NCBI RefSeq assembly: GCF_001682385.1
Contig: NZ_CP016210.1
Location: 4,216,001-4,280,000 of the forward strand
Source of the DNA: Azoarcus olearius
Lineage (GTDB): Bacteria; Pseudomonadota; Gammaproteobacteria; Burkholderiales; Rhodocyclaceae
Direction: 5' to 3'
DNA: 64,000 nt
The stretch's first letter is position 1. Every line of letters begins with the position of its first letter. The notes beneath the pieces are model-generated. The model had not been told where the DNA came from, did no database searches, and saw only the letters and a list, made by a program, of their open reading frames with translations. The position numbers and the translations under genes were made by a program. Below, piece after piece: positions 37,860 through 46,410 of the stretch.

Positions 37860-39311
37860 ATGAACCGCATCGTCGTCGGGCCCTTCAACCGCGTCGAGGG
37901 CGACCTGGAGGTGACGCTGGACGTGGCCGACGGCCGGGTGGCGGCGGCGCGGGTCAATTCGCCGCTCTTCCGCGGTTTCGAGCAGATCCTGGTGGGCAAG
38001 GACCCGCGCGACGCGCTGGTGTTCGTGCCGCGCATCTGCGGCATCTGCTCGGTGTCGCAGTCGGCCGCGGCCGCGGCGGCGCTGCGCGCGGCGATGGGAC
38101 TGGCCGTGCCGGACAACGGCCGCCACGCCGCCAACCTGGTCCTCGCCACCGAGAACCTTGCCGACCACTTCACCCACTTCTACCTCTTCTTCATGCCCGA
38201 CTTCGCCCGCGACGCCTATGCGGGGCGGCGGTGGTTCGAGGCGGCGCGGGCACGCTTCAAGGCGGTGGAAGGCAGTGCCACGGCGGACGCGCTGCCGGCG
38301 CGCGCCGCCTTCATGCACACCCTGGGGCTGCTCGCCGGCAAGTGGCCGCACACCTTGTCGCTGCAGCCGGGCGGTTCGGCGCGCGCGGTGTCGGCCGCGG
38401 AAAAGATCCGCCTCTATGCGCTGCTGCGCGAGTTCCGCGGCTGGCTGGAGCGGCGCTTGTTCGGCGACAGTCTGGAAGCGATCGCGGCGCTCGATTCGAT
38501 GGCGGCGCTCGAAGCCTGGGCCGCGGCGCGACCGCCGGGCGCGTCGGACTTCCGCCTGTTCCTGGAGATCGCCGCGGACCTTAAGCTGCGCCGCGCGGGC
38601 CGCGCCACAGATGTCTATCTGAGCTACGGCGCCTATGGCGACGCGGACGACGCCCTGTTCGCGCGCGGCGTGTGGCGGCCGGGCAGCGCCACCACGGCGC
38701 TCGATGCGGGCGCGATCGTCGAGGATGTCAGCCACGCCTGGCTGCGCGACGAGGCGCCACGCCATCCACTGCAGGGCCACACCTGGCCCGATGCCGACAA
38801 GGCCGGCGCCTACAGCTGGTGCAAGGCGCCGCGGCTGGGCGGCGAGGTCGTGGAATGCGGCGCGCTTGCGCGCCAGCTGGTGGATGGCCAGCCGCTGCTG
38901 CGCGAACTGGTGACGGGTGAGGGCGGCAGCGTGTTCGCGCGCGTGCTCGGCCGCCTGCTCGAATTCGCCCGCGTGCTGCCGGCGATGGAAACCTGGGTGC
39001 GGGCGATCGAGCCCGGCGCGCCGTTCTGCGCCCAGGGCGAACTGCCGGACGACGCCCAGGGCGTGGGCCTGGTGGAAGCGGCGCGTGGCGCGCTCGGCCA
39101 CTGGCTGACGGTGCGCCACGGCCGCATCGTCGGGTATCAGATCATCGCGCCGACCACCTGGAACTTCTCGCCGCGCGACGCAGCCGGAACACCCGGGGCG
39201 CTGGAGCAGGCCCTGGTCGGGCTGCCGATGGCCGAAGACGGCAGCGTGCCCGCGCTGGTCCAGCACGTGGTGCGCTCTTTCGACCCCTGCATGGTATGTA
39301 CGGTGCATTGA
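37860..39311 (+). CDS. hoxC: H2-sensing regulatory hydrogenase large subunit
   Basis: 483 residues. Nickel ligands: RICGIC (C60, C63) and FDPCMVCTVH at the very end (C477, C480). The protein stops at His483, so there is no C-terminal extension and no endopeptidase step, as in all HoxC/HupV sensors. The ATG at 37860 is supported by alignment of MNRIVVGPFNRVEGD with the family start. Next comes a diguanylate cyclase gene after 97 bases, not hoxJ. Confidence 0.95.
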   Translation: MNRIVVGPFNRVEGDLEVTLDVADGRVAAARVNSPLFRGFEQILVGKDPRDALVFVPRICGICSVSQSAAAAAALRAAMGLAVPDNGRHAANLVLATENLADHFTHFYLFFMPDFARDAYAGRRWFEAARARFKAVEGSATADALPARAAFMHTLGLLAGKWPHTLSLQPGGSARAVSAAEKIRLYALLREFRGWLERRLFGDSLEAIAALDSMAALEAWAAARPPGASDFRLFLEIAADLKLRRAGRATDVYLSYGAYGDADDALFARGVWRPGSATTALDAGAIVEDVSHAWLRDEAPRHPLQGHTWPDADKAGAYSWCKAPRLGGEVVECGALARQLVDGQPLLRELVTGEGGSVFARVLGRLLEFARVLPAMETWVRAIEPGAPFCAQGELPDDAQGVGLVEAARGALGHWLTVRHGRIVGYQIIAPTTWNFSPRDAAGTPGALEQALVGLPMAEDGSVPALVQHVVRSFDPCMVCTVH

Positions 39312-39408
39312 CCTCGATCGCGGCCGGCTCGGTGCCGTGCCGCATGCCCTTGGCCGCAGGAGCGGCAAGTGGATACCCTGTACCCGGACAGGTCGTGAAG
39401 GAGAGTGC

Positions 39409-40941
39409 GTGAGGGCATCGGACTGGGGCTTGAGCGCCGCACGCTGGGCGATCGCCGGGGCCATCGTGCTGCTGGTGACCGACCTGCTGCTGGCGTGGGT
39501 GCTGTGGAACGAACGCGAACGCGCGCTGGAGCGCGGTCAGGAGTCGGTCACGCTGGCGGCCGCAACCGCCCTGCGGCGCGCCGAGAGCCTGTTCGAACTG
39601 CTCGACCGCACCCTGTCCGGCGTCAGCGAGGTGGTGGCGGCGCGCGCCAGCACCGCGCCGGACGACGTTTACCTGCACCGCCTGCTGCTCCGGCGCAACG
39701 CGATCACGCCGGCCCTCGTCTCGATCAACCTCATCGGTGCCGACGGCCGCCTCCTCAGCACCTCGCGCACCTATCCGGCGCCGCCGATCGACCTCTCCGA
39801 CCGGGACTACGTGAAGGCGCAGATCGATGACTGGAACAAGGGCCTGTTCCTCGGCAGCCCGGTCACTTCGCGCCTGAGCGGCATCCAGATCGTGCCGATC
39901 AGCCGGCGCGTGAACAACGACGGCGGCCGCCTGATCGGTGTCGTCTCGGGGGCGATCGATCCCCACTACCTTCACGATCTGGTGTCCAACGGCGCCGACG
40001 GCCTGCTGCTGGGCATCTTCCGCCGCGACGGCCATGCGCTGGCCTGCCTGCCGCACCGCGAGGAATGCCCCGATGCGCCGCCGCAGGTAAAGCACATGAT
40101 CGACAGCGACCTGGAAGGCGGCGCCGAGGCCGAGATCAGCAAAGTGCGCCTGCTCGGCAAGGGCCGCGGCATTTCGGTCTATCTGCCCTCGCGCGACGGC
40201 CAGTTCTTCGTCGTTGCCGACCTGCCGAACAAGACCCTGCTCGCCTCCTGGCATGCGAACCTGCCGGTGTTCCTGGTGATCGCGCTCGGCGGCAACGTCG
40301 CGCTGATGGTGATCGGGCTCTACGCCTACCGTCAGGTCACCCGCCGCCGCCAGGCGCTGGACGAACTGGCCGCCACCAACCGCGAACTGGAAGACCGGGT
40401 GCGCGAACGCACCCGCGAGCTGCACCGGCTGGCCCACACCGACGTGCTGACCGGCGCGCGCAACCGGCGCGCCTTCATGGACGAAGGCGAGGCGCTGTTC
40501 GCGCTGGCGCACCGCCACCACCGCGACCTCGCGGTAATGGTGCTCGACGTGGACCGCTTCAAGTCGATCAACGACCGCTACGGCCACGCCGGGGGCGACG
40601 CGGTGCTGCGCGCGCTCGCCACCGTGCCCGACAGCGTGCTGCGCACCTCCGACCTGTTCGCCCGCTTCGGCGGCGAGGAGTTCGCCATCGTGCTGCCGGA
40701 AACCGACTGCAAGGGTGCGATGGAGGTCGGCCAGCGCCTGCTCGCGGCCTTCCGCGAATGCGAGGTGCCGCACGACGGCCAGGTGCTGCGCTTCACGGTG
40801 TCGATCGGCTTGAGCGTGATCGGACCCGCCGACGCCAGCCTGGAAGCGCTGCTGCAGCGTGCCGACCTGGCCCTCTACCGGGCCAAGGAAAGCGGCCGCG
40901 ACCGCCTCGAATGGACGCCGGCCGACTCAGGCGTGTGCTAG
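39409..40941 (+). CDS. Membrane diguanylate cyclase between hoxC and hoxJ
   Basis: 510 residues, GTG start with AAGGAGAG just upstream. Membrane helix (about 11-32), periplasmic PDC/Cache-like sensor (about 35-280, with INLIGADGRLLSTSR and FFVVADLPNKTL), second helix (about 286-306), short coiled coil (about 310-340), and GGDEF domain (about 342-505). The active site GGEEF (421-425) and the I-site RTSD (412-415) are intact, so it should be an active, feedback-inhibited c-di-GMP synthase. hoxJ begins 31 bases downstream, pointing to co-transcription with the H2-sensing genes. The signal bound by the sensor is unknown. Confidence 0.88.
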   Translation: MRASDWGLSAARWAIAGAIVLLVTDLLLAWVLWNERERALERGQESVTLAAATALRRAESLFELLDRTLSGVSEVVAARASTAPDDVYLHRLLLRRNAITPALVSINLIGADGRLLSTSRTYPAPPIDLSDRDYVKAQIDDWNKGLFLGSPVTSRLSGIQIVPISRRVNNDGGRLIGVVSGAIDPHYLHDLVSNGADGLLLGIFRRDGHALACLPHREECPDAPPQVKHMIDSDLEGGAEAEISKVRLLGKGRGISVYLPSRDGQFFVVADLPNKTLLASWHANLPVFLVIALGGNVALMVIGLYAYRQVTRRRQALDELAATNRELEDRVRERTRELHRLAHTDVLTGARNRRAFMDEGEALFALAHRHHRDLAVMVLDVDRFKSINDRYGHAGGDAVLRALATVPDSVLRTSDLFARFGGEEFAIVLPETDCKGAMEVGQRLLAAFRECEVPHDGQVLRFTVSIGLSVIGPADASLEALLQRADLALYRAKESGRDRLEWTPADSGVC

Positions 40942-40972
40942 CGTGAAGCCAGCCTGACCGCCGCTCGCCACC

Positions 40973-42358
40973 ATGCCCGACCAGCCCCGCCATCCCGATC
41001 CGCTGCCGCCGCTGCAACACACCGGCCATCCCGGCGAACTCGTCGGCGTCGGCGAGGACGTGTGGATGGACGTCATCCACAAGATGGACGAGGTCTATTC
41101 CGACCTGCTGCAGTACGAAGTGGCGCTGGAGGAAAAGAACGCCAAGCTGGAGGAATCGCAGCAGTTCATCCTGTCGGTGCTGACCTCGATCTCCGACATC
41201 CTGGTGGTGTGCGACCGCCACGGTGCCATCGAGGAGGTCAACCGCTCGCTGGAGGACTTCACCGGGCGCGACCTCGACAGCCTGCGCGGCACCTCGGTGT
41301 TCGAGCTGCTGGCCGACGACCAGGCCCGCGCCCAGCTGCGGCACCTGTTCTCGCTGTTCGGCGACCAGGCCCTGCACGACTGCGAACTGCCGCTGCGCGC
41401 GTGCGACGGCAGCGCGGTGCCGGTGTCGCTCAACTGCACGCCGCGCTTCAACGCGGTCGGCAAGGCGATGGGGATGGTGGTCACCGGCCGCCCGGTGGGT
41501 GAACTCAAGCGCGCCTATCAGGCGCTGCGCCAGGCCCACGAAGACCTCAAGCGCACCCAGCAGCAGCTGCTGCATTCCGAGAAGATGGCCTCGCTCGGGC
41601 GCCTGGTGGCCGGCGTCGCCCACGAGCTGAACAACCCGATCAGCTTCATCCTCGGCAACGTCCACGCGCTCAAGCGCTACGCCGGCCGGCTGGAGAGCTA
41701 CCTCGGCGCGATCCACGGCGGCGACAGCGCGGAACACCTCGCCCAGCTGCGCACGCGGCTGCGCATCGACCGCCTGCTCGGCGACCTGCCGGCGCTGATC
41801 GACGGCACCATCGAGGGCGCCGAACGCACGCGCGACATCGTGGACGGCCTCAAGCGCTTCTCCGCGATCGACCGCGAGGTGAACGAAGCCTTCGACCTCG
41901 CCGAGGTGATCGAGCGCGCGGTGAGCTGGGTGCGGCGCGGCGCGCGCGACAGCTTCCACGTGCGCTTCTCGATGCCGCGCAAGATCCCGATGACCGGCTC
42001 GGCCGGGCAGATGCAGCAGGTGATGATGAATCTGGTGCAGAACGCCTGGGACGCCACCGCGGAACAGCCCGAACAGTGGCTGGACATCCTCGCGGAGGTG
42101 GAAGCGGGCACGGATACCGGCGGCGCGCGCGTGCGGGTGAGCTTTCACGACAACGGGCCGGGCATCGCGGCCCAGCATCTGCCGCAGGTGTTCGACCCCT
42201 TCTTTTCGACCAAGCAGGTGGGCAAGGGCACCGGGCTGGGGCTGTCGATCAGCTACGGCATCATCGAGCGCCACGGCGGGCGCATCAGCGCCGCCAACCA
42301 TCCGGCCGGCGGCGCCATCTTCACGGTCGAGCTGCCGCTGGCAGGCGTGGGGGCGTAA
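40973..42358 (+). CDS. hoxJ: Hydrogenase sensor histidine kinase HoxJ (HupT)
   Basis: 461 residues, soluble. A PAS domain (about 65-175) is the part that contacts HoxBC in Ralstonia. HisKA has the phospho-histidine H217 in GVAHELNNP, and the ATPase domain has an N-box (VMMNLVQNAWDAT), DNGPGI and GTGLGL. It is the partner of HoxA. In relatives, H2 binding by HoxBC suppresses the kinase. It is separated from hoxC by the diguanylate cyclase gene. It ends 6 bases from the stop of the convergent flavin reductase. Confidence 0.93.
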   Translation: MPDQPRHPDPLPPLQHTGHPGELVGVGEDVWMDVIHKMDEVYSDLLQYEVALEEKNAKLEESQQFILSVLTSISDILVVCDRHGAIEEVNRSLEDFTGRDLDSLRGTSVFELLADDQARAQLRHLFSLFGDQALHDCELPLRACDGSAVPVSLNCTPRFNAVGKAMGMVVTGRPVGELKRAYQALRQAHEDLKRTQQQLLHSEKMASLGRLVAGVAHELNNPISFILGNVHALKRYAGRLESYLGAIHGGDSAEHLAQLRTRLRIDRLLGDLPALIDGTIEGAERTRDIVDGLKRFSAIDREVNEAFDLAEVIERAVSWVRRGARDSFHVRFSMPRKIPMTGSAGQMQQVMMNLVQNAWDATAEQPEQWLDILAEVEAGTDTGGARVRVSFHDNGPGIAAQHLPQVFDPFFSTKQVGKGTGLGLSISYGIIERHGGRISAANHPAGGAIFTVELPLAGVGA

Positions 42359-42364
42359 GCCGCT

Positions 42365-42859
42365 TCAGGCGAGGCGGCGGTAGGCGCCGCCGTGGTAGAT
42401 CAGCGGCGGCAGCTCGTTGCGGTCGAAATCCACGACTTCGCTGATGAACACCACGTGGTCGCCGCCCGGATGACGCACCGTGTTGCGGCACTGGAAGCGC
42501 GCGCAGCAGCCGCGCAGCAGCGGCACGCCGCCAACGCCCTCATCCAGTTCGAGATCGGCGAACTTGTCGTCCGAACGGCGCGAGAACAGCCGCGACAGCG
42601 GTTCCTGGTCCTCGGCGAGGATATTGATCGCGTAGTATTCGCAGTTTTCGAAGATCGCCCGGCTCGGCAACTGGTTGGCCAGGCTCCACACGATCAGCGG
42701 CGGCTCGAGCGACACCGAGTTGAACGAGTTGATCGTCAGCCCGAGCGGTTCGCCTGCCGGGCTGCGCGTGGTGACCACCGCGATGCCGGTGGCGAACATG
42801 CCCAGCGCGTTGCGGAAATTGCGGGCGAAATCGGCTGCCGACGGATTGGGTTGGGACAT
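42365..42859 (-). CDS. Flavin reductase-like FMN-binding protein
   Basis: 164 residues of the flavin-reductase-like (HpaC/RutF-type) fold: NALGMFATGIAVVTT near the N-terminus, GLTINSFNSVSLEPPLI for flavin binding, and a C-terminal GDHVVFISEVVDF ending in PLIYHGGAYRRL. Such proteins supply reduced flavin to a partner monooxygenase, but none is adjacent. It is divergent from mutY (114 bases). Confidence 0.85.
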   Translation of the reverse strand: MSQPNPSAADFARNFRNALGMFATGIAVVTTRSPAGEPLGLTINSFNSVSLEPPLIVWSLANQLPSRAIFENCEYYAINILAEDQEPLSRLFSRRSDDKFADLELDEGVGGVPLLRGCCARFQCRNTVRHPGGDHVVFISEVVDFDRNELPPLIYHGGAYRRLA

Positions 42860-42973
42860 GGATGACTCTGCTGGCCGGAAGGCCCCGGGCGCGTCTGCCC
42901 GACGCACCGAAGGGCGAAAACGCCCGATTATCGCCGTGAAGCCCTGCCCCGTCGAGCACTGCACTCCCCACTG

Positions 42974-44074
42974 ATGACACCCCCACGCCCCGCTCCGTCC
43001 GCCCCCCCGCCCGCTGCCGCCGGCCCGCGGGACTTCGCCGCGCGCCTGCTCGACTGGCAGCGTACCGACGGCCGTCACGACCTGCCCTGGCAACGCAGCG
43101 CCGACCCGTACCGGATCTGGCTGTCGGAGATCATGCTGCAGCAGACCCAGGTGGAAACGGTGATCCCGTACTACGCGCGCTTTCTCGACCGTTTCCCGAC
43201 GCTGGCGGACCTTGCGGCGGCGCCGGTGGAGGACGTGATGGCGCTGTGGAGCGGGCTGGGCTACTACGCCCGCGCGCGCAACCTGCACCGCGCGGCGGTG
43301 GCGGTGGCGACGCAGCACGGCGGCCGCTTCCCGCCCAGCGCGGCGGCCATCGCCGAGCTGCCCGGCATCGGCCGTTCGACCGCGGCGGCGATTGCCGCCT
43401 TTGCCTACGGCGAGCGCGCCGCGATCCTTGACGGCAACGTCAAGCGCGTGCTCTGCCGCGCCTTCGGCATCGACGGTTTTCCGGGCGAAAAGGCGGTGGA
43501 AAACCGGCTGTGGGCGCTGGCCGAAGCGCTGCTGCCGCAGGCCGAGGTCGGACGCTACATCCAGGCGCAGATGGACCTGGGCGCCACCGTATGCACCCGC
43601 GGCAAGCCGGCTTGCACGCGCTGTCCGTTCGCCGCGGACTGCGTGGCGCTCACGACCGCGCGCGTCGGCGAACTGCCCGTGCCGCGGCCGCGGAAGGCGG
43701 CGCCGCGCCGCCACAGCCGCATGGCCGTGCTGCGGTGCGGGGACCGGGTCCTGCTGGAGCGCCGCCCGCCGGCCGGCATCTGGGGCGGGCTGCTGGCGCT
43801 GCCGGAAATCCCGCCAGACGGCGCCAATGTCGGCCAATGGACGCAGGCGCGCTTCGGCCTGCGCGCCACGACGATGACGCCGCTGCCGCCGCTGACCCAT
43901 GTGTTCACCCACTTCGTGCTGGAGATCGCGCCACTGCAGATCGAGGTCGAAGCCGGCGGGAGCCGGGCGGATGACGATGGCGCGCTGTGCTGGCTGCCGC
44001 TGTCCGACACCACCGGCGCCGCGCTGCCGACGCCAGTGCGGCGCATCCTCGACGGGCTGGCGACGCCGGACTGA
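42974..44074 (+). CDS. mutY: Adenine DNA glycosylase MutY
   Basis: 366 residues; removes adenine opposite 8-oxoguanine. Helix-hairpin-helix region ELPGIGRSTAAAIAAFAYG, catalytic Glu in SEIMLQQTQV, catalytic Asp in ILDGNVKRV, and a [4Fe-4S] loop C-x6-C-x2-C-x5-C (CTRGKPACTRCPFAADC). The C-terminal NUDIX-like part (about 240-360) recognises 8-oxoG. Full length for the family. Confidence 0.95.
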   Translation: MTPPRPAPSAPPPAAAGPRDFAARLLDWQRTDGRHDLPWQRSADPYRIWLSEIMLQQTQVETVIPYYARFLDRFPTLADLAAAPVEDVMALWSGLGYYARARNLHRAAVAVATQHGGRFPPSAAAIAELPGIGRSTAAAIAAFAYGERAAILDGNVKRVLCRAFGIDGFPGEKAVENRLWALAEALLPQAEVGRYIQAQMDLGATVCTRGKPACTRCPFAADCVALTTARVGELPVPRPRKAAPRRHSRMAVLRCGDRVLLERRPPAGIWGGLLALPEIPPDGANVGQWTQARFGLRATTMTPLPPLTHVFTHFVLEIAPLQIEVEAGGSRADDDGALCWLPLSDTTGAALPTPVRRILDGLATPD

Positions 44075-44280
44075 ATGAAAGCGCCCTCCCCTTCAAGGAA
44101 GCGTAGGTGGAGTTTCGCAGCGCATCGCGCTGCGCGGCCGGAGCGGCGGAGCGAAGCGAAGATTCCCGGGTTGGGGTGGGAAGGGGGCGGGAAGGCGGGG
44201 AATGGGTTCACGCCGGCGGCGAGTTCAGCCCCCTCCCAAGCGCCCGGTGAAAGGGGAGATACCACGCCGCCGGCGCAGTC
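44075..44280. repeat. REP-like intergenic element after mutY
   Basis: 206 non-coding bases. They contain CCTCCCCTTCAAGG (44085-44098, shared with the hypA-hypB gap), an imperfect AGCGCATCGCGCTGCGC hairpin, a GGGTTGGGGTGGG segment and a final GGTGAAAGGGGAG. The pattern resembles dispersed intergenic repeats of this bacterial group; no promoter or gene is evident. Confidence 0.45.
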
Positions 44281-44880
44281 TCAGCCGGCGGTCTTCAGCA
44301 GACCGCGCTGGTGCAGGAACTGCTGGACGATCTCCAGCCGGCTGACGACGTCGTCCAGTTCCAGCAGCTTCTGCCGCGCCACGAGCGGAATCGGCAGCAC
44401 TTCGGCGTAGCGCGCGCCGACCCAGGCGGCGTCGTCGAAACGGTGCGGTTCGGGCAGGCGGTCGCCGAGTTCGCCGACGATCGCCTTCAGCAGCGGCAAC
44501 AGTTCGGCCTGGCCGGCCGGCACCGCCTCGGGCGCGGGCTGCGCGAGCCAGCGCACCGTGCCGGTGAGCAGGCCGTCGCGCTCGACCTCGTGGTCCTCGA
44601 TACGGAAGCGGCGGCCTCCGCGCACGACGATGGACAACACGCCCGGCTCGGCCATGCCCCACTGCTCGATCAGCGCCTCGGTGCCCACCGCGTGGGGGAT
44701 GGCCGCGTCGCCCACTTCCGGGCCGGCGGCGATCAGGCACACGCCGAAGCTGGCGCCGTCGCGCAGGCAGCGGGTCACCATGTCCATGTAGCGCGCCTCG
44801 AACACCCGCAGCGGCAGCAGGCCGTCGGGGAACAGCACGGTATTGAGCGGAAACAGCGGCAGGCGGACGGCGTCGGTCAT
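44281..44880 (-). CDS. Lon N-terminal-domain protein
   Basis: 199 residues made only of the Lon substrate-binding (LonN/PUA-like) domain: LPLFPLNTVLFPDGLLPLRVFEARYM at the start (shown here as the LPLFPLN and FEARYM marks) and a helical C-terminal half ending in LQQFLHQRGLL-like sequence. There is no ATPase or protease part. Family members of this size are common in beta- and gammaproteobacteria and have no settled role. It lies 34 bases downstream of ubiX on the same strand. Confidence 0.8.
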   Translation of the reverse strand: MTDAVRLPLFPLNTVLFPDGLLPLRVFEARYMDMVTRCLRDGASFGVCLIAAGPEVGDAAIPHAVGTEALIEQWGMAEPGVLSIVVRGGRRFRIEDHEVERDGLLTGTVRWLAQPAPEAVPAGQAELLPLLKAIVGELGDRLPEPHRFDDAAWVGARYAEVLPIPLVARQKLLELDDVVSRLEIVQQFLHQRGLLKTAG

Positions 44881-44914
44881 GGCGGCGGGAAGAGGGAAAA
44901 GGAGCGGGAACGCT

Positions 44915-45544
44915 TCAGTCTATGCCGTCGGCGGGCGCCTCGCCCCAGCGGGCCATCAGGCTGTGCGCCACGCCGAGCTGGTCGAGGATGCGGGCGACGA
45001 CGAAATCGACCAGGTCCTGAACGGTTTGGGGGTGATGGTAGAAGCCGGGATTGGGCGGCAGGATGCAGACGCCGAGGCGGGCCAGCTTGAGCATGTTCTC
45101 GAGGTGGATCGCCGAGTACGGCGTCTCGCGCGGCACCAGCACCAGCTTGCGGCCTTCCTTCACGACCACGTCGGCGGCGCGCTCGATCAGGCTCTGGCTC
45201 AGGCCCGCGGCCACCGCCGCCAGCGTCGCCATGGTGCAGGGGCAGATCACCATCGCATCCGGCGGGTTGGAACCGGAAGCCGGCGGCGCGAACCATTCCT
45301 CGCGGCCGAACACGCGCAGTTGGCCGGGCTGAGCCTTGAAGCGCGCCGACAGCTCCGCTTCCACCTCGGCCGGACGCCCCGGCAGGGTCCAGTCCATCTC
45401 CTGGCGGGCAACGATCTGCGCGACCTGCGAATACAGCAGCCACACCCTGCAGCCGGCGGCGAGCAGGCATTCCACCAGGCGCACGCCGTAGGGCAGGCCG
45501 GAGGCGCCGGTAAAGGCGACGGTGATGGTCTTGGTAGCGCTCAT
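44915..45544 (-). CDS. ubiX: Flavin prenyltransferase UbiX
   Basis: 209 residues. FMN-binding GASGLPYG near the N-terminus, the CPCTMATLAAVAAGLS block and LVPRETPYS are diagnostic. It attaches dimethylallyl to FMN to give the prenylated flavin used by UbiD-type decarboxylases in ubiquinone synthesis and aromatic metabolism. No ubiD lies in the window. Confidence 0.93.
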   Translation of the reverse strand: MSATKTITVAFTGASGLPYGVRLVECLLAAGCRVWLLYSQVAQIVARQEMDWTLPGRPAEVEAELSARFKAQPGQLRVFGREEWFAPPASGSNPPDAMVICPCTMATLAAVAAGLSQSLIERAADVVVKEGRKLVLVPRETPYSAIHLENMLKLARLGVCILPPNPGFYHHPQTVQDLVDFVVARILDQLGVAHSLMARWGEAPADGID

Positions 45545-45662
45545 CGCGGGTCACACGCGGCAGGAGAGAAGGCGCAAGGGTAACCGATCGCGCCGGCGGC
45601 CGCGGCGGCGCGGCCAAGACGCTCCGAACCCGTGCGCCCGCCTGTTGCATTGCACACAAAGA

Positions 45663-45690
45663 TTGACAACCCCACGGCGAACGGTAGAAT
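45663..45690 (+). promoter_or_regulatory. Strong sigma-70 promoter of the phasin gene
   Basis: Perfect TTGACA (45663-45668), 16-bp spacer, TAGAAT (45685-45690). The phasin start codon is 70 bases downstream, in a leader without obvious structure. This is the best housekeeping-type promoter seen in the window and fits the high expression typical of phasins. Confidence 0.7.
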
Positions 45691-45760
45691 CCGCCGCAAA
45701 TGCTGCACCGCAACAAAAGCGCAACAGCCCTTCCATCGATCTCTACCCCGGATAACGACC

Positions 45761-46312
45761 ATGACCCAGATCTTCAACGCCGAAGCCTTCACCGCTGTCT
45801 TCAAGGACAACATCGAGACCTTCTCCAGCCTCGCCGGCAGCGCCTTCAAGCGCGCTGAGCGCCTGGTGGCCCTCAACCTCAACGCCAGCCGCGCGATGCT
45901 GGAGGACAGCATCACCAGCACCCGCGCCCTGCTCGCCGCCAAGACCCCGCAGGACCTGAGCGACGCCCAGGCCACGCTGCTGCAGCCGGCCATCGAAGGC
46001 ACGGTCGCCCTCGCCCGCAGCGCCTACGAGCTGGCCCTCGAAGCCCAGCAGGAAGCCGCCGCGCTGGCCGAAAGCCAGTTCGCCGAACTCCACAAGGTGC
46101 TCGCCAGCTCGCTCGAGCAGGCCGCGAAGTCGGCCCCGGCCGGCAGCGAAGGCGTGTTCGCCGCGATCAAGTCCGTGGTCGCCGCCAACACCAGCGCCTA
46201 CGACTCGCTGAACAAGGCCGCCAAGCAGGCTGCCGAACTGGCCCAGGCCAACGTCAGCGCCGCGACCGACGCCGCGACCAAGGTCGTCGCGCTGATCAAG
46301 AAGGCCGCCTGA
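45761..46312 (+). CDS. Phasin family protein
   Basis: 183 residues, almost wholly helical and Ala-rich, of the TIGR01841-type phasin family. The N-terminal FNAEAFTAVFKDNIETFSSL and RAERLVALNLNASRAM patterns are characteristic. Phasins coat polyhydroxybutyrate granules. It has its own strong promoter and a strong downstream terminator, so it is a monocistronic, probably abundant product. No PHB synthase is in the window. Confidence 0.9.
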   Translation: MTQIFNAEAFTAVFKDNIETFSSLAGSAFKRAERLVALNLNASRAMLEDSITSTRALLAAKTPQDLSDAQATLLQPAIEGTVALARSAYELALEAQQEAAALAESQFAELHKVLASSLEQAAKSAPAGSEGVFAAIKSVVAANTSAYDSLNKAAKQAAELAQANVSAATDAATKVVALIKKAA

Positions 46313-46332
46313 GTCGTCCGCCGCACGAGGGC

Positions 46333-46394
46333 GCCGGGGTGAGCACCCCGGCCGCATCTCCCGCAATCGGGCCGCCACGTGCGGCCCGATTGCG
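46333..46394 (+). terminator. Double hairpin terminator after the phasin gene
   Basis: First stem GCCGGGGT/ACCCCGGC (46333-46352, loop GAGC). Second stem of 14 perfect pairs, CGCAATCGGGCCGC/GCGGCCCGATTGCG (46362-46394, 5-base loop). It lies between convergent genes, so it may act in both directions. Confidence 0.7.
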
Positions 46395-46410
46395 TTGACC
46401 GCCCCTTCCA

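Noticed and set aside
39308-39379. Possible promoter (TTGACC at 39308, TTGGCC/TACCCT at 39350-39379) for the diguanylate cyclase
   Set aside because: No combination has both good hexamers and correct spacing, so separate transcription of this gene is not supported by sequence.
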